64,000 bases of DNA from Mycolicibacterium crocinum (GTDB taxonomy: Bacteria > Actinomycetota > Actinomycetes > Mycobacteriales > Mycobacteriaceae). The DNA is taken from NCBI RefSeq assembly GCF_022370635.2, contig NZ_CP092362.2:868001-932000 (forward strand), given 5' to 3'. Below, piece after piece: positions 53,947 through 63,227 of the stretch. The first letter of the stretch is position 1, and each line of letters opens with the position of its first letter. The translations under genes were made by a program, and so were the position numbers. The notes below the pieces were generated by a model. That model ran no database searches, was not told the origin of the DNA, and worked only from the letters and a program-made list of their open reading frames with translations.

Positions 53947-54147
53947 GCCCCCGATCAAACTCCCACCCACCGCGTACCTCAAGCCCCGCGGCACACGAGA
54001 TTGAGCTCACACACAGGTCCACTCGAACTTCTCCTGCATGGCGTCAATCTCACGGAAATACGCAGGTCGGCTGTGGCGGATGTGACGTTCACCCGGAGTC
54101 CTACACCCTGTAGTTGAGCATCCCCGCAGTCTGGGACACTGGTGGCC

Positions 54148-55464
54148 ATGAGCAGTACGGATCAGGCCGCCTCCACGGCGGCATCGGCCGGTCTGTTCGC
54201 CGACGCCTGCGCGGTCATCCCCGGCGGAGTGAACTCGCCGGTCCGGGCCTTCAACTCCGTCGGCGGCACGCCCCGCTACATCACCTCGGCCAAGGGCTAC
54301 TGGTTGACCGACGCCGACGACAACCGCTATATCGACCTGGTGTGCTCCTGGGGCCCGATGATCCTGGGGCATGCGCACCCTGCGGTCGTCGAGGCGGTGC
54401 AACGAGCCGCCGCTGATGGGTTGTCGTTTGGGGCGCCCACTCCCGGTGAGACCGAGCTGGCCGCTGAGATCGTCGCCCGGGTGCAGCCGGTCGAGCGGGT
54501 GCGGCTGGTCAACTCCGGCACCGAGGCCACGATGAGCGCGGTGCGCTTGGCGCGCGGTTTCACCGGCCGCTCCAAGGTCATCAAGTTCTCCGGCTGCTAC
54601 CACGGCCACGTCGACGCCCTGCTGGCCGACGCAGGCTCGGGCGTCGCCACCTTGGGCCTACCGTCCTCCCCGGGCGTCACCGGCGCCACCGCCGCCGACA
54701 CGATCGTGTTGCCGTACAACGACGTCGACGCGGTCGAAGAGTCGTTCAGCAAGTTCGGTGACACCATCGCCGCGGTGATCACCGAAGCCTGCCCGGGCAA
54801 CATGGGCGCCGTCCCGCCGCAGCCCGACTACAACGCCGCACTGCGGCGTATCACCGCCGAGCACGGTGCCCTGCTGATCGTCGACGAAGTGATGACCGGC
54901 TTCCGGATGAGCCGAAGTGGTTGGTACGGAATCGATCCCGTTGATGCCGACCTGTTCACCTTCGGCAAGGTGATGAGCGGTGGGCTGCCCGCAGCGGCGT
55001 TCGGTGGGCGCAGAGACGTGATGGAGCGTCTTGCCCCATTAGGACCGGTGTACCAAGCCGGCACACTGTCGGGTAACCCGGTGGCGGTGGCCGCCGGCCT
55101 GGCCACCCTGCGCAATGCCGATGACGCGGTGTACACCGCCCTGGACGCCAACGCCGACCGGTTGGCAGGCTTGCTCGCCGATGCGCTCACCGAAGCCGGT
55201 GTCGCCCATCAGGTTCCGCGGGCCGGCAACTTCCTGTCGGTGTTCTTCACCGACTCCCCGGTGACGAACTTCGCCGAGGCGAAGGCCAGCGAGACCTGGC
55301 GGTTCCCGGCATTCTTCCACGCCCTGCTCGACGCCGGCGTGTACGCCCCGCCGAGCGCCTTCGAAACCTGGTTCGTTTCAGCCGCACTCGACGATGCCGC
55401 CTTCGACCGGATCGCCGACGCTCTGCCGGCAGCAGCGCGGGCGGCCGCGGGAGCCAGGCAATGA
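54148..55464 (+). CDS. hemL: Glutamate-1-semialdehyde 2,1-aminomutase
   Basis: The second C5-pathway enzyme, a PLP-dependent aminomutase making 5-aminolevulinate. It is 438 residues with [31 protein letters not shown], the loop [10 protein letters not shown] and the PLP lysine Lys274 in [12 protein letters not shown] 54148 matches M. tuberculosis (MGSTEQ-like start); GTG 54142 would add two residues. It is separated from the hemACDB cluster by the accessory block but shares its pathway. The stop overlaps the next gene. Confidence 0.96.
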   Translation: MSSTDQAASTAASAGLFADACAVIPGGVNSPVRAFNSVGGTPRYITSAKGYWLTDADDNRYIDLVCSWGPMILGHAHPAVVEAVQRAAADGLSFGAPTPGETELAAEIVARVQPVERVRLVNSGTEATMSAVRLARGFTGRSKVIKFSGCYHGHVDALLADAGSGVATLGLPSSPGVTGATAADTIVLPYNDVDAVEESFSKFGDTIAAVITEACPGNMGAVPPQPDYNAALRRITAEHGALLIVDEVMTGFRMSRSGWYGIDPVDADLFTFGKVMSGGLPAAAFGGRRDVMERLAPLGPVYQAGTLSGNPVAVAAGLATLRNADDAVYTALDANADRLAGLLADALTEAGVAHQVPRAGNFLSVFFTDSPVTNFAEAKASETWRFPAFFHALLDAGVYAPPSAFETWFVSAALDDAAFDRIADALPAAARAAAGARQ

Positions 55465-56069
55465 CCGAACGCACGACGGTTCACGTGATGCGCCACGGCG
55501 AAGTTCACAACCCGGAGGGCATCCTCTACGGGCGCCTGCCCGACTTTCACCTCTCCGAACGGGGGCGCGCCCAGGCCGAGGCCGTGGCCAGTTGGCTGGC
55601 CGCTCGTGACATCGTCTACGTCGTGGCCTCGCCGCTGGAGCGGGCGCAGGAAACCGCAGCCCCGATCGCTCGCCATCACGGCCTTGCCATCGACACCGAC
55701 GACGAACTTATCGAGTCGCACAACGTCTTTCAGGGCGAGAAGGTCTCGCCGGGCGACGGCGCGCTGCGCGATCCGCGTAACTGGTGGCACCTGCGCAACC
55801 CACGCAAACCGACCTGGGGTGAGCCCTACCGTGAGATCGCCGAGCGAATGAAGCGCGCCGTGGACCGTGCCCGCGTCAGGGGGGCCGGCCACGAGGCGGT
55901 CTGCGTCAGCCATCAGCTGCCGGTCGAGACGCTGCGCCGATCGATGACCGGTGCGCAGCTGCACCACTTCCCGACCCGGCGGCTGTGCAACCTGGCATCG
56001 CTGACATCGTTCTACTTCGACGGGGACGACTACGTCGGCTGGGGATACGCGGAGCTCGCCGGGCAGTGA
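55461..56069 (+). CDS. Histidine phosphatase (phosphoglycerate-mutase-like), Rv0525-like
   Basis: A 202-residue enzyme with the phosphohistidine motif [10 protein letters not shown] near the N-terminus, [11 protein letters not shown] and a second catalytic histidine in [10 protein letters not shown]. Lacking other glycolytic residues, it is a general phosphatase rather than a true mutase. Overlaps hemL (ATGA) and the thioredoxin gene (GTGA), so it is in the operon. Substrate unknown. Confidence 0.88.
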   Translation: MTERTTVHVMRHGEVHNPEGILYGRLPDFHLSERGRAQAEAVASWLAARDIVYVVASPLERAQETAAPIARHHGLAIDTDDELIESHNVFQGEKVSPGDGALRDPRNWWHLRNPRKPTWGEPYREIAERMKRAVDRARVRGAGHEAVCVSHQLPVETLRRSMTGAQLHHFPTRRLCNLASLTSFYFDGDDYVGWGYAELAGQ

Positions 56070-56662
56070 AGCGGCTGTTGGTCTCCCTGGTGGCAGCGTC
56101 GGTGTTGGCCGGCTGCTCCACCGGTGACGACGCCGTCGCTCAGGGTGGCACGTTTGAATTCGTCGCCCCCGGCGGCAAGACCGACATCTTCTACGACCCG
56201 CCCGCCAGCCGAGGCACTCCGGGACCGGTGTCCGGGCCGGAGTTGATGGATACCTCGAAGACCTTGTCGCTCAAGGACTTCGAGGGCAAGGTCGTGGTCA
56301 TCAACGTCTGGGGCCAGTGGTGCGGGCCGTGCCGGTCCGAAATCACTCAACTGGAGCAGGTCTACACCCAGACCCGCGATCTGGGGGTCGCGTTCCTCGG
56401 TATCGACGTGCGGGACAACGACATCAGCGCACCCCGGGACTTCGTCGTCGACCGCAAAGTGACGTTCCCGTCGATCTACGACCCTGCAATGCGCACCATG
56501 ATCGCCTTCGGCGGCAAGTACCCCGCTACGGTGATCCCGTCGACGGTCGTGCTCGACCGGCAGCATCGGGTGGCCGCGGTGTTCCTGCGTGAACTCCTGG
56601 CCGAGGATCTGCTGCCGGTGGTGCAGCGGCTGGCCGCCGAGCCGAAACCGGCTGCCCCATGA
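56066..56662 (+). CDS. Thioredoxin-fold lipoprotein (ResA/CcmG-like), Rv0526-like
   Basis: A 198-residue exported reductase for cytochrome c maturation. The lipobox LAGC lipidates Cys17, and the thioredoxin motif WCGPC sits in VVVINVWGQWCGPC, with a TlpA/ResA-type central insertion. It would reduce the haem-binding CXXC of apocytochrome c, using electrons from CcdA, encoded next. GTG 56066 overlaps the preceding stop. Confidence 0.9.
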   Translation: MKRLLVSLVAASVLAGCSTGDDAVAQGGTFEFVAPGGKTDIFYDPPASRGTPGPVSGPELMDTSKTLSLKDFEGKVVVINVWGQWCGPCRSEITQLEQVYTQTRDLGVAFLGIDVRDNDISAPRDFVVDRKVTFPSIYDPAMRTMIAFGGKYPATVIPSTVVLDRQHRVAAVFLRELLAEDLLPVVQRLAAEPKPAAP

Positions 56663-57429
56663 CCGGTTTCGCCCAGACCGCCGCCGCGGGCCCGCTTCTG
56701 CTGGCCCTGGGCGTCTGCGTGCTCGCGGGGCTGGTGTCCTTCGCCTCGCCGTGTGTGGTGCCGCTGGTGCCCGGTTACCTGTCCTACCTGGCGGCGGTCG
56801 TCGGGGTGGACGACACGGCCGGGCCGGTGGCGCTGCGGACTCAGCGTCTGCGGGTGGCCGGGTCGGCGCTGCTGTTCGTGGCCGGCTTCACCGTGGTGTT
56901 CGTGCTCGGCACGGTCGCGGTGCTCGGCATGACCACCTCCCTGATCACCAATCAGCTTGTGCTGCAACGGGTCGGCGGGGTGCTGACCATCGTCATGGGC
57001 CTGGCGTTCATCGGCTTCATCCCCGCGCTGCAGCGGCAGGCACGCTTCACGCCGAAACGGCTCGCCGGTGTGGCGGGCGCCCCGCTGCTGGGCGCGGTGT
57101 TCGGGCTGGGCTGGACGCCCTGCCTGGGCCCGACGCTGACCGGCGTGATCACCGTCGCCTCGGCCACCGACGGCGCCAGCGTGGCCCGTGGTGTCGCCCT
57201 GGTGATCGCATACTGCCTGGGCCTCGGTATCCCGTTCGTGGTGCTGGCGCTCGGATCGAGCTGGGCGGCCAACGGATTGGGTTGGCTGCGCCGTCACACC
57301 CGGACCATCCAGATCATCGGCGGTGTGTTGTTGATCGCCGTGGGCCTGGCGCTGGTCACCGGCTTGTGGAACGACTTCATCTCGTGGGTGCGCGACGCCT
57401 TCGTGTCCGACGTGAGGCTGCCGATTTGA
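56659..57429 (+). CDS. ccdA: Cytochrome c biogenesis protein CcdA
   Basis: A 256-residue, six-helix membrane protein that carries electrons from cytosolic thioredoxin to the outside. The redox cysteines are in SFASPCVVPLVPGY and LGWTPCLGPTL. Length and order match the family. Overlaps the thioredoxin gene (ATGA) and the ResB gene (TTGA), so all are coupled. System II maturation is confirmed by resB and ccsA downstream. Confidence 0.95.
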   Translation: MTGFAQTAAAGPLLLALGVCVLAGLVSFASPCVVPLVPGYLSYLAAVVGVDDTAGPVALRTQRLRVAGSALLFVAGFTVVFVLGTVAVLGMTTSLITNQLVLQRVGGVLTIVMGLAFIGFIPALQRQARFTPKRLAGVAGAPLLGAVFGLGWTPCLGPTLTGVITVASATDGASVARGVALVIAYCLGLGIPFVVLALGSSWAANGLGWLRRHTRTIQIIGGVLLIAVGLALVTGLWNDFISWVRDAFVSDVRLPI

Positions 57430-59009
57430 GATCCGTCGTCACCGTGATCCGCACCCTCTGGCGGGCGCTGACCTCCATGGGCACCGCTCTGGTGCTGCTG
57501 TTCCTGCTCGCGCTCGCCGCGGTGCCCGGCGCGCTGCTGCCGCAGCGCAGCCTCAATGACGCCAAGGTCGAGCAGTACATCGCCGAGCACACCATCATCG
57601 GGCCGTGGCTGAATCGCCTGCAGTTCTTCGAGGTGTTCTCCAGCTTCTGGTTCACGGCCATCTATGTGCTGCTGTTCATCTCGTTGGTGGGCTGTCTGAC
57701 GCCGCGGATGATCGAACACGTCAAAAGCCTGCGCGCGGTGCCGGTTCCGGCCCCGCGCAACCTGTCCCGGCTGCCCAAGTACGCCACCGCCGAGATCACC
57801 GGTACACCGGAATCCGTCGCCGACAACATCTCCGGGCGGCTCAAAGGCTGGCGGCGCGTCACCCGTGAAACGGACGGCGGCATCGAAATCTCGGCCGAAA
57901 AGGGCTACCTGCGCGAGTTCGGCAACATCGTGTTCCACTTCTCGCTGCTCGGCCTGCTGGTGGCGATCGCGGTCGGCAAGCTGTTCGGCTACGAGGGCAA
58001 CGTCATCGTCATCGCCAACGGTGGGCCCGGTTTCTGCTCGGCCTCGCCGGCGGCGTTCGACTCGTTCCGCGCCGGCAACAGCGTCGACGGCACCTCCCTG
58101 TATCCGATGTGCCTGCGCGTCAATGACTTCCAGGCCCACTACCTGCCCAATGGGCAGGCCCTGTCGTTCGCGTCGAACATCGACTACCAGGCGGGCGACG
58201 ACCTGGCCGCCGGCACGTGGCGGCCTTACCGGCTCGAGGTCAACCATCCGCTGCGCATCGGCGGTGACCGGGTCTACCTGCAGGGCCACGGTTATGCGCC
58301 GACGTTCACCGTCACCTTCCCGAACGGGCAGCAGCGCACCCAAACCCTGCAGTGGCGCCCCGACGATCCGCGCACGCTGCTGTCCTCCGGCGTGATCCGC
58401 GTCGATCCGCCCGGCGGCATGTACCCGGACGCCACCGAGCGGCGCAAGCATCAGCTGGCGATCATGGGCCTGTTCGCGCCCACCGCCGAGCTCGACGGCA
58501 CCCTGCTGTCGTCGAAGTATCCGGCGGCCAACGACCCGGCCGTGGCCATCGACATCTACCGCGGTGACACCGGCCTGGACACCGGGCGGCCCCAGTCGCT
58601 GTTCACCCTCGACCCGCGACTCATCGAGCAGAAGCGCCTCACCAAGGTCAAGCGCATCAATCTCAAGCAGGGCGAAGAGGTCAAGCTCGACGACGGCACC
58701 GTGGTCCGCTTCGACGGCGCCACCCCGTTCGTGAACCTGCAGGTCTCGCACGATCCCGGTCAGGTGTGGGTGCTGGTGTTCGCGATGTCGATGATGGGCG
58801 GGCTGCTGGTGTCGCTGATTGTGCGTCGGCGCAGGGTGTGGGCGAAGATAAGCGCAGGACAGACGCCCGGTACCGTAAACGTCGAGCTGGGCGGTCTGGC
58901 CCGCACCGACAACTCCGGGTGGGGCAGCGAGTTCGAGAAGCTCACCGAGCGAATGTTGCCGGACCTGCCGGAACAGGAGCCGTCGAAAGAGAAGGTCGCA
59001 CGCGCATGA
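57426..59009 (+). CDS. resB: Cytochrome c biogenesis protein ResB (Ccs1)
   Basis: A 527-residue member of the System II haem lyase. Helices near the N-terminus (about 16-36 and 75-95) and at about 165-185, a large extracytoplasmic domain, and a helix near residue 445-465 are visible. VFHFSLLGLLVAIAVGK contains a conserved His. It works with CcsA to deliver haem to apocytochrome c. The TTG at 57426 overlaps the ccdA stop; GTG 57444 is an alternative. Confidence 0.92.
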   Translation: MRSVVTVIRTLWRALTSMGTALVLLFLLALAAVPGALLPQRSLNDAKVEQYIAEHTIIGPWLNRLQFFEVFSSFWFTAIYVLLFISLVGCLTPRMIEHVKSLRAVPVPAPRNLSRLPKYATAEITGTPESVADNISGRLKGWRRVTRETDGGIEISAEKGYLREFGNIVFHFSLLGLLVAIAVGKLFGYEGNVIVIANGGPGFCSASPAAFDSFRAGNSVDGTSLYPMCLRVNDFQAHYLPNGQALSFASNIDYQAGDDLAAGTWRPYRLEVNHPLRIGGDRVYLQGHGYAPTFTVTFPNGQQRTQTLQWRPDDPRTLLSSGVIRVDPPGGMYPDATERRKHQLAIMGLFAPTAELDGTLLSSKYPAANDPAVAIDIYRGDTGLDTGRPQSLFTLDPRLIEQKRLTKVKRINLKQGEEVKLDDGTVVRFDGATPFVNLQVSHDPGQVWVLVFAMSMMGGLLVSLIVRRRRVWAKISAGQTPGTVNVELGGLARTDNSGWGSEFEKLTERMLPDLPEQEPSKEKVARA

Positions 59010-59980
59010 ACACCGAGCACATCGACATCGGGCTGGCCCGCTATTCGGACTGGGCGTTCACGTCGTCGGTGGTCGTCCTGGTCCTGGCGCTGCTGCTGCT
59101 GGCCGTCGAACTGGCCTACAGCCGCGGCCGCAAGGTCGAGGCTCGCGAGCTTGTCTCCGCCGGGGTCACCGCCGACAGCGACCGTCCCGGAGTCGTCGTC
59201 GAGAACCAGAAACGCTCCGCCGACGAGCGCATCGGCAAGGCCGGCCTGTCGCTGGTCTACGTCGGCATCGCGCTGTTGTTCGTCTGCATCGTGTTGCGCG
59301 GGCTGGCCACCGCCCGTGTGCCGTGGGGCAACATGTACGAGTTCATCAACCTCACGAGCTTCTGCGGTCTGATCGCAGCCTCGATCGTCTTGCGTAGGCC
59401 GCAATACCGCGCGCTGTGGGTTTTCGTACTCGTTCCTGTGCTCATTCTGCTGACCGTCTCGGGCCGCTGGCTCTACACCAATGCCGCGCCGGTGATGCCT
59501 GCACTGCAGTCGTACTGGCTGCCCATTCACGTCTCGGTGGTCAGCCTCGGTTCGGGTGTCTTCCTGGTCGCCGGTGTGGCGAGCATCCTGTTCCTGCTGA
59601 AGATGTCACCGCTGTCCGACCCCGGCCGGGAAGGCCGGCTGGCGCAGATCGTGCAGCGGCTGCCCGACGCCCAGACCCTGGACCGAATCGCTTACCGCAC
59701 CACGATTTTCGCGTTCCCGATCTTCGGCTTCGGCGTCATCTTCGGCGCCATCTGGGCCGAGGAGGCCTGGGGCCGGTACTGGGGCTGGGACCCCAAGGAG
59801 ACGGTGTCGTTCATCGCCTGGGTGGTCTACGCCGCATACCTGCATGCCCGCTCGACGGCGGGCTGGCGCGACAAGAAAGCCGCGTGGATCAACGTCGTGG
59901 GCTTCGTCGCGATGGTCTTCAATCTGTTCTTCATCAACCTGGTGACCGTCGGCCTGCACTCCTACGCCGGAGTGAGCTGA
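59006..59980 (+). CDS. ccsA: Cytochrome c biogenesis protein CcsA (CcsB)
   Basis: A 324-residue polytopic protein, the haem-handling partner of ResB. The WWD haem-binding domain reads WGRYWGWDPKE, followed by a conserved His in YAAYLHARST and in VGLHSYAGV. About eight helices. ATG 59006 overlaps the resB stop (ATGA). It ends the maturation operon. Confidence 0.94.
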   Translation: MNTEHIDIGLARYSDWAFTSSVVVLVLALLLLAVELAYSRGRKVEARELVSAGVTADSDRPGVVVENQKRSADERIGKAGLSLVYVGIALLFVCIVLRGLATARVPWGNMYEFINLTSFCGLIAASIVLRRPQYRALWVFVLVPVLILLTVSGRWLYTNAAPVMPALQSYWLPIHVSVVSLGSGVFLVAGVASILFLLKMSPLSDPGREGRLAQIVQRLPDAQTLDRIAYRTTIFAFPIFGFGVIFGAIWAEEAWGRYWGWDPKETVSFIAWVVYAAYLHARSTAGWRDKKAAWINVVGFVAMVFNLFFINLVTVGLHSYAGVS

Positions 59981-60056
59981 CACGGCCGTGCGCTAGGGTT
60001 CAAAGGACCCACGAACAACCACTCGACCCGAAACGATATGTCAGGGGGAAGTGCAC

Positions 60057-61235
60057 GTGTCCACTCCTCATGGGTCCCGCCAGGGCCATGAATTAACTGA
60101 TGCGACAACGGTATTCCGCACCGAACAGCGGTTCACCGACCCGGCTACCGCCGCACCCGAATCCGAGCCCGACTGGCTGGCGTCCACGCCGCCCATCGGC
60201 ATCCCGATGGATCCGCTGACACCGGCAGCGCCGCTGTTCAACCAGTACGTCGCCGAGCATCCGGTGCCGTCCTACCGGCTGTCGGTTCCGCAGACCCCGT
60301 ACCCGGATCTGTCGACCGGCGCGCTGCTGCGTCAGGCCAAGCCGGCACCCACCAGTGGCTGGCGCAAGTGGCTCTATCTGGCGTCGGGCAAACTCATCAA
60401 TGTCGGTGAGGGACAGCGAGCCGCGCACCACACCAACCTCGTCGCGCAGGTGAACCGCCCGCTCAAGGGCTGCTACAAGATTGCGCTGCTGTCGCTGAAG
60501 GGTGGTGTCGGCAAGACGACGATCACCGCCACCTTGGGCGGCACGTTCGCCTCGATCCGAGGCGATCGGGTGGTGGCGGTCGACGCCAATCCCGACCGCG
60601 GAACGTTGAGCCAGAAGGTCCCGCTGGAGACGCCGGCCACCGTGCGACACCTGCTGCGCGACGCCGAGCGGATCGAGCGCTACAGCGATGTCCGGGGCTA
60701 CACCTCGCAGGGCCCGAGCCGACTGGAGGTGCTGGCCTCCGAGAGCGACCCCGCGGTGTCCGAGGCGTTCAGCGCCGCGGACTATGACAAGGCCCTCGCG
60801 GTGCTGGAGCGGTTCTACAGCCTGGTGCTCACCGACTGCGGAACCGGCTTGCTGAACTCGGCGATGTCGTCAGTGCTGTCCCAGGCCGATTCGCTGATCG
60901 TGGTGAGCTCGGGTTCGGTGGACGGCGCGCGCAGCGCGTCGGCGACGCTGGACTGGCTGGACGCCCACGGTCACCAGGACCTGGTGCGCCGGTCGGTGTG
61001 CGTGATCAATGCGGTTCGGCCGCGCTCGGGCAAGGTCGACATGCAGAAGGTGGTGGACCACTTCTCGCGGCGCTGCCGCGCGGTGTGCGTCGTGCCGTTC
61101 GACCCGCACCTCGAAGAGGGCGCCGAGATCGACCTGGATCGGTTGAAACCGAGGACCCGCGAAGCGTTGGTTCAGCTTGCGGCCGTGGTCGCCGACGGAT
61201 TTCCGGCCGTCGACGTCAACGAACGGTTCGGCTAG
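60057..61235 (+). CDS. MinD/ParA-like P-loop ATPase, Rv0530-like
   Basis: A 392-residue ATPase with a long Pro-rich, low-complexity N-terminus (1-130) and a SIMIBI domain. The deviant Walker A motif is LKGGVGKTTITATLGG, followed by DANPDRGTLS (switch I/Walker B region) and LTDCGTGLL. MinD-like proteins localise division or secretion machinery. GTG 60057 is chosen because AGGGGGA is about 7 bp upstream of it; GTG 60051 is too close to that site. Convergent with the tiny membrane protein gene, overlapping by 4 bp. Confidence 0.86.
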   Translation: MSTPHGSRQGHELTDATTVFRTEQRFTDPATAAPESEPDWLASTPPIGIPMDPLTPAAPLFNQYVAEHPVPSYRLSVPQTPYPDLSTGALLRQAKPAPTSGWRKWLYLASGKLINVGEGQRAAHHTNLVAQVNRPLKGCYKIALLSLKGGVGKTTITATLGGTFASIRGDRVVAVDANPDRGTLSQKVPLETPATVRHLLRDAERIERYSDVRGYTSQGPSRLEVLASESDPAVSEAFSAADYDKALAVLERFYSLVLTDCGTGLLNSAMSSVLSQADSLIVVSSGSVDGARSASATLDWLDAHGHQDLVRRSVCVINAVRPRSGKVDMQKVVDHFSRRCRAVCVVPFDPHLEEGAEIDLDRLKPRTREALVQLAAVVADGFPAVDVNERFG

Positions 61236-61393
61236 CGAGGGTTGTTGTCGCCGTGGCTCAGTCGCCACAGGAAGTCGGGATCGTCGTCCGGGCCGACAAC
61301 CCTGGTCTTCGGCCGGTGCGCCTGGGCGCGAACCGCACGCCAGCCGACGTAGACGGCCGCCGCGATGATAAGAACCAACAGCAGGTACAGCAC
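61232..61393 (-). CDS. Tiny single-pass membrane protein, Rv0530A-like
   Basis: A 53-residue protein. A hydrophobic helix (LYLLLVLIIAAAVYVGW, residues 2-18) is followed by a basic stretch (RAVRAQAHRPKTR) and an acidic patch (GPDDDPDF). A near-perfect ribosome site, AAAGGAGG, lies 5 bp before GTG 61393, which strongly supports it as a real gene. Too short for common gene callers. It matches the position of the small gene Rv0530A in my memory. Function unknown. Confidence 0.78.
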   Translation of the reverse strand: MLYLLLVLIIAAAVYVGWRAVRAQAHRPKTRVVGPDDDPDFLWRLSHGDNNPR

Positions 61394-61440
61394 GAAAACC
61401 TCCTTTGTCCGAATATACGCGCGTCGGTAGGCTCGGCGCG

Positions 61441-61773
61441 GTGTCGGACAATTCGGACAATCAGACCCAGGCCACCGGCGGCCGCCTGGTACTCGACGTC
61501 GTCGTGTACACGTTCGCGCGGCTTGTCTTGGTGGTCGCTCTGACGGCTGCCATCTATTACATCGCGAAGCTGATCGGCATCTCCGAGTTCCCGCTCATCG
61601 TGGCGCTGTTGTTCGCGATCGTGCTCGCTCTGCCGTTGGGCATCTGGCTGTTGGCGCCTTTGCGCAAGCGCGCGACCGCGAGCATCGCGTCGGTCGACGA
61701 GCGGCGACGCCGCGACCGCGAGCAGCTGCAGGCCAGACTGCGTGGGCAAGACAAGAAGCCGGAAAAGGACTAA
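61441..61773 (+). CDS. DUF4229-like small membrane protein, Rv0531-like
   Basis: A 110-residue protein with two helices (about 17-40 and 47-70, [20 protein letters not shown]) and a charged C-terminal tail ([16 protein letters not shown]). Resembles DUF4229. GTG 61441 is used; a TTG 12 codons earlier is unlikely. It diverges from the tiny protein gene across about 48 bp and ends overlapping menA by 4 bp. Confidence 0.8.
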   Translation: MSDNSDNQTQATGGRLVLDVVVYTFARLVLVVALTAAIYYIAKLIGISEFPLIVALLFAIVLALPLGIWLLAPLRKRATASIASVDERRRRDREQLQARLRGQDKKPEKD

Positions 61774-62639
61774 CCCAGCGCGAGAGCCAGTGCGACGGCG
61801 ATCGCCCAGACCAGCATCGTCAGGCCGGTATCGCGCAACACCGGGATGAGTTCGCGGCCGCCGAGGCCGCGGCGCACCGGGCCGGCCGCCCGCACTGCCA
61901 ACGGCGCTGCGACCAGACCGACCGCGGCCCACGCTGTGGCGAGCATGAGGACCAAAGTCAGCACGCCGGTCAGCGCCAGCAGGGACTGGTAGAGCACCCG
62001 GGTGCGGCTGTCGCCGAGGCGTACCGCCAATGTCATCTTGCCCGCCACCCGGTCGGTCGGGATGTCACGCAGGTTGTTGGCCACCAGCACCGCCGAGGAC
62101 AGCGCACCCGTCGCGACCGCCAAGACCAGGCCGACCCAGTCCACCCGCAGTGCCTGGGTGTACTGCGTGCCCAACACCGCGACGAGCCCGAAGAACACGA
62201 ACACCGCGACCTCGCCCAGGCCGGCGTACCCGTAGGGCCGCGACCCGCCGGTGTACAGCCAGGCGCCCGCGATGCAGACCGCCCCGACCGCGATCAGCCA
62301 CGGCGCGCTGACGATGGCCAGCGCCAGCCCGGCGACCGCACCCACGGTGAGGCTGACGACGGCCGCCGTCAGCACCGCGCGCGGCGACGCGAGTTTCGAA
62401 CCGACCAGCCGCAGCGGCCCGGCCCGCTCGTCATCGGTGCCGCGAATGCCGTCGGAGTAGTCGTTGGCGAAGTTGACTCCGACGATCAACGCCAGTGAAA
62501 CAGCAAGTGCCAGCAAGGCCTTCCACCACACGGCCGCGTCCAGCCACGCTGCCGCGCCCGTACCCGCGATCACCGGCGCCACCGCGTTGGGCAGAGTTCT
62601 GGGCCTGGCCCCCTCGACCCATTGCGCGATGCTTGCCAT
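61770..62639 (-). CDS. menA: 1,4-dihydroxy-2-naphthoate prenyltransferase
   Basis: MenA attaches a polyprenyl chain to dihydroxynaphthoate in menaquinone synthesis. It is a 289-residue UbiA-family membrane enzyme with about eight or nine helices and two Asp-rich sites: [14 protein letters not shown] (NDxxD) and [12 protein letters not shown] 62639 gives the usual [18 protein letters not shown] start, and upstream in-frame codons add only unrelated sequence. In M. tuberculosis menA is Rv0534c, and the colinear block ends here. Confidence 0.95.
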   Translation of the reverse strand: MASIAQWVEGARPRTLPNAVAPVIAGTGAAAWLDAAVWWKALLALAVSLALIVGVNFANDYSDGIRGTDDERAGPLRLVGSKLASPRAVLTAAVVSLTVGAVAGLALAIVSAPWLIAVGAVCIAGAWLYTGGSRPYGYAGLGEVAVFVFFGLVAVLGTQYTQALRVDWVGLVLAVATGALSSAVLVANNLRDIPTDRVAGKMTLAVRLGDSRTRVLYQSLLALTGVLTLVLMLATAWAAVGLVAAPLAVRAAGPVRRGLGGRELIPVLRDTGLTMLVWAIAVALALALG

Positions 62640-62675
62640 GCCCGCAATCGTCGCACGCAGCGGTTCGGAGTCCTC

Positions 62676-62729
62676 CATGCTGTGTGACGGGACATGATCG
62701 ACTCTTTTGCTGAGCGCAAGCACAGCATG
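62676..62729. repeat. 9-bp inverted repeat upstream of menA
   Basis: CATGCTGTG at 62676-62684 pairs perfectly with CACAGCATG at 62721-62729 across 36 bp. A partly overlapping second pair, CGGGACATG and CATGTCCGG, differs at one base. It lies 37 to 90 bp upstream of the menA start and may be a looping operator or RNA structure. Function unknown. Confidence 0.35.
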
Positions 62730-63129
62730 TCCGGGTGTAATAGCTGGCGAGCACCGAAATTACTTAGCCACAGCTAATCGATTTCGGCGTCTGTCATCGA
62801 AAAGCTGCCTGCCCGCGCGTGCCGACGGTTTGCTCGGCGCCGCACGGTGAGTAATAGCCATAGGGCGGGGGGCCGGTCGGCGCCACGACCTGACGATGGA
62901 TCGACGGCCAGGGCCAGTCCGCTCGAGAGGCGACTCACGATATACCGATCTAGCGGGCATTAATGCGGCATCGCCAACCGAGGCGGCTGAATGGTAACGC
63001 GTTCTAGTCACCGCGACGATTGTTCCCATCTTAAACAATTGACGCGCGGTCGCGGTTTGCTGTCGGGCGCGCGGGATGCGTCGACCTGCGGATCTGTGCC
63101 GACCTGCGATTGCGCGCCGCGACCCCTAT

Positions 63130-63145
63130 CTTACGGACCAGTAAG
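63130..63145. promoter_or_regulatory. Palindromic operator-like site before the last gene
   Basis: CTTAC-GGACCA-GTAAG is a perfect 5-6-5 palindrome about 80 bp upstream of the ATG at 63228. A second small palindrome, TACC-CTCA-GGTA, lies at 63176-63187. This form is typical of TetR-family operators, but no regulator can be named. Confidence 0.35.
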
Positions 63146-63227
63146 TTCCTCCGGAAATCTCGGCGTTTCAAAGCTTACCCTCAGGTAGGTTTGCCGCGTC
63201 CCCCAAAAATCTCCGACAGGAGTCATC

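Larger units (their letters stand above)
62640..63227. other. 588-bp intergenic region
   Basis: No convincing gene. Reading frames on both strands are short and have poor codon composition compared with neighbours. It includes a widely spaced inverted repeat upstream of menA, several AT-rich patches (about 62990-63050) and, near the right end, two short palindromes before the last gene. It presumably holds promoters for both divergent genes. No RNA gene is recognised. Confidence 0.6.

Noticed and set aside
62760-63038. 92-codon minus-strand frame in the large intergenic region
   Set aside because: No ribosome site, unusual codon choice and no recognisable feature.
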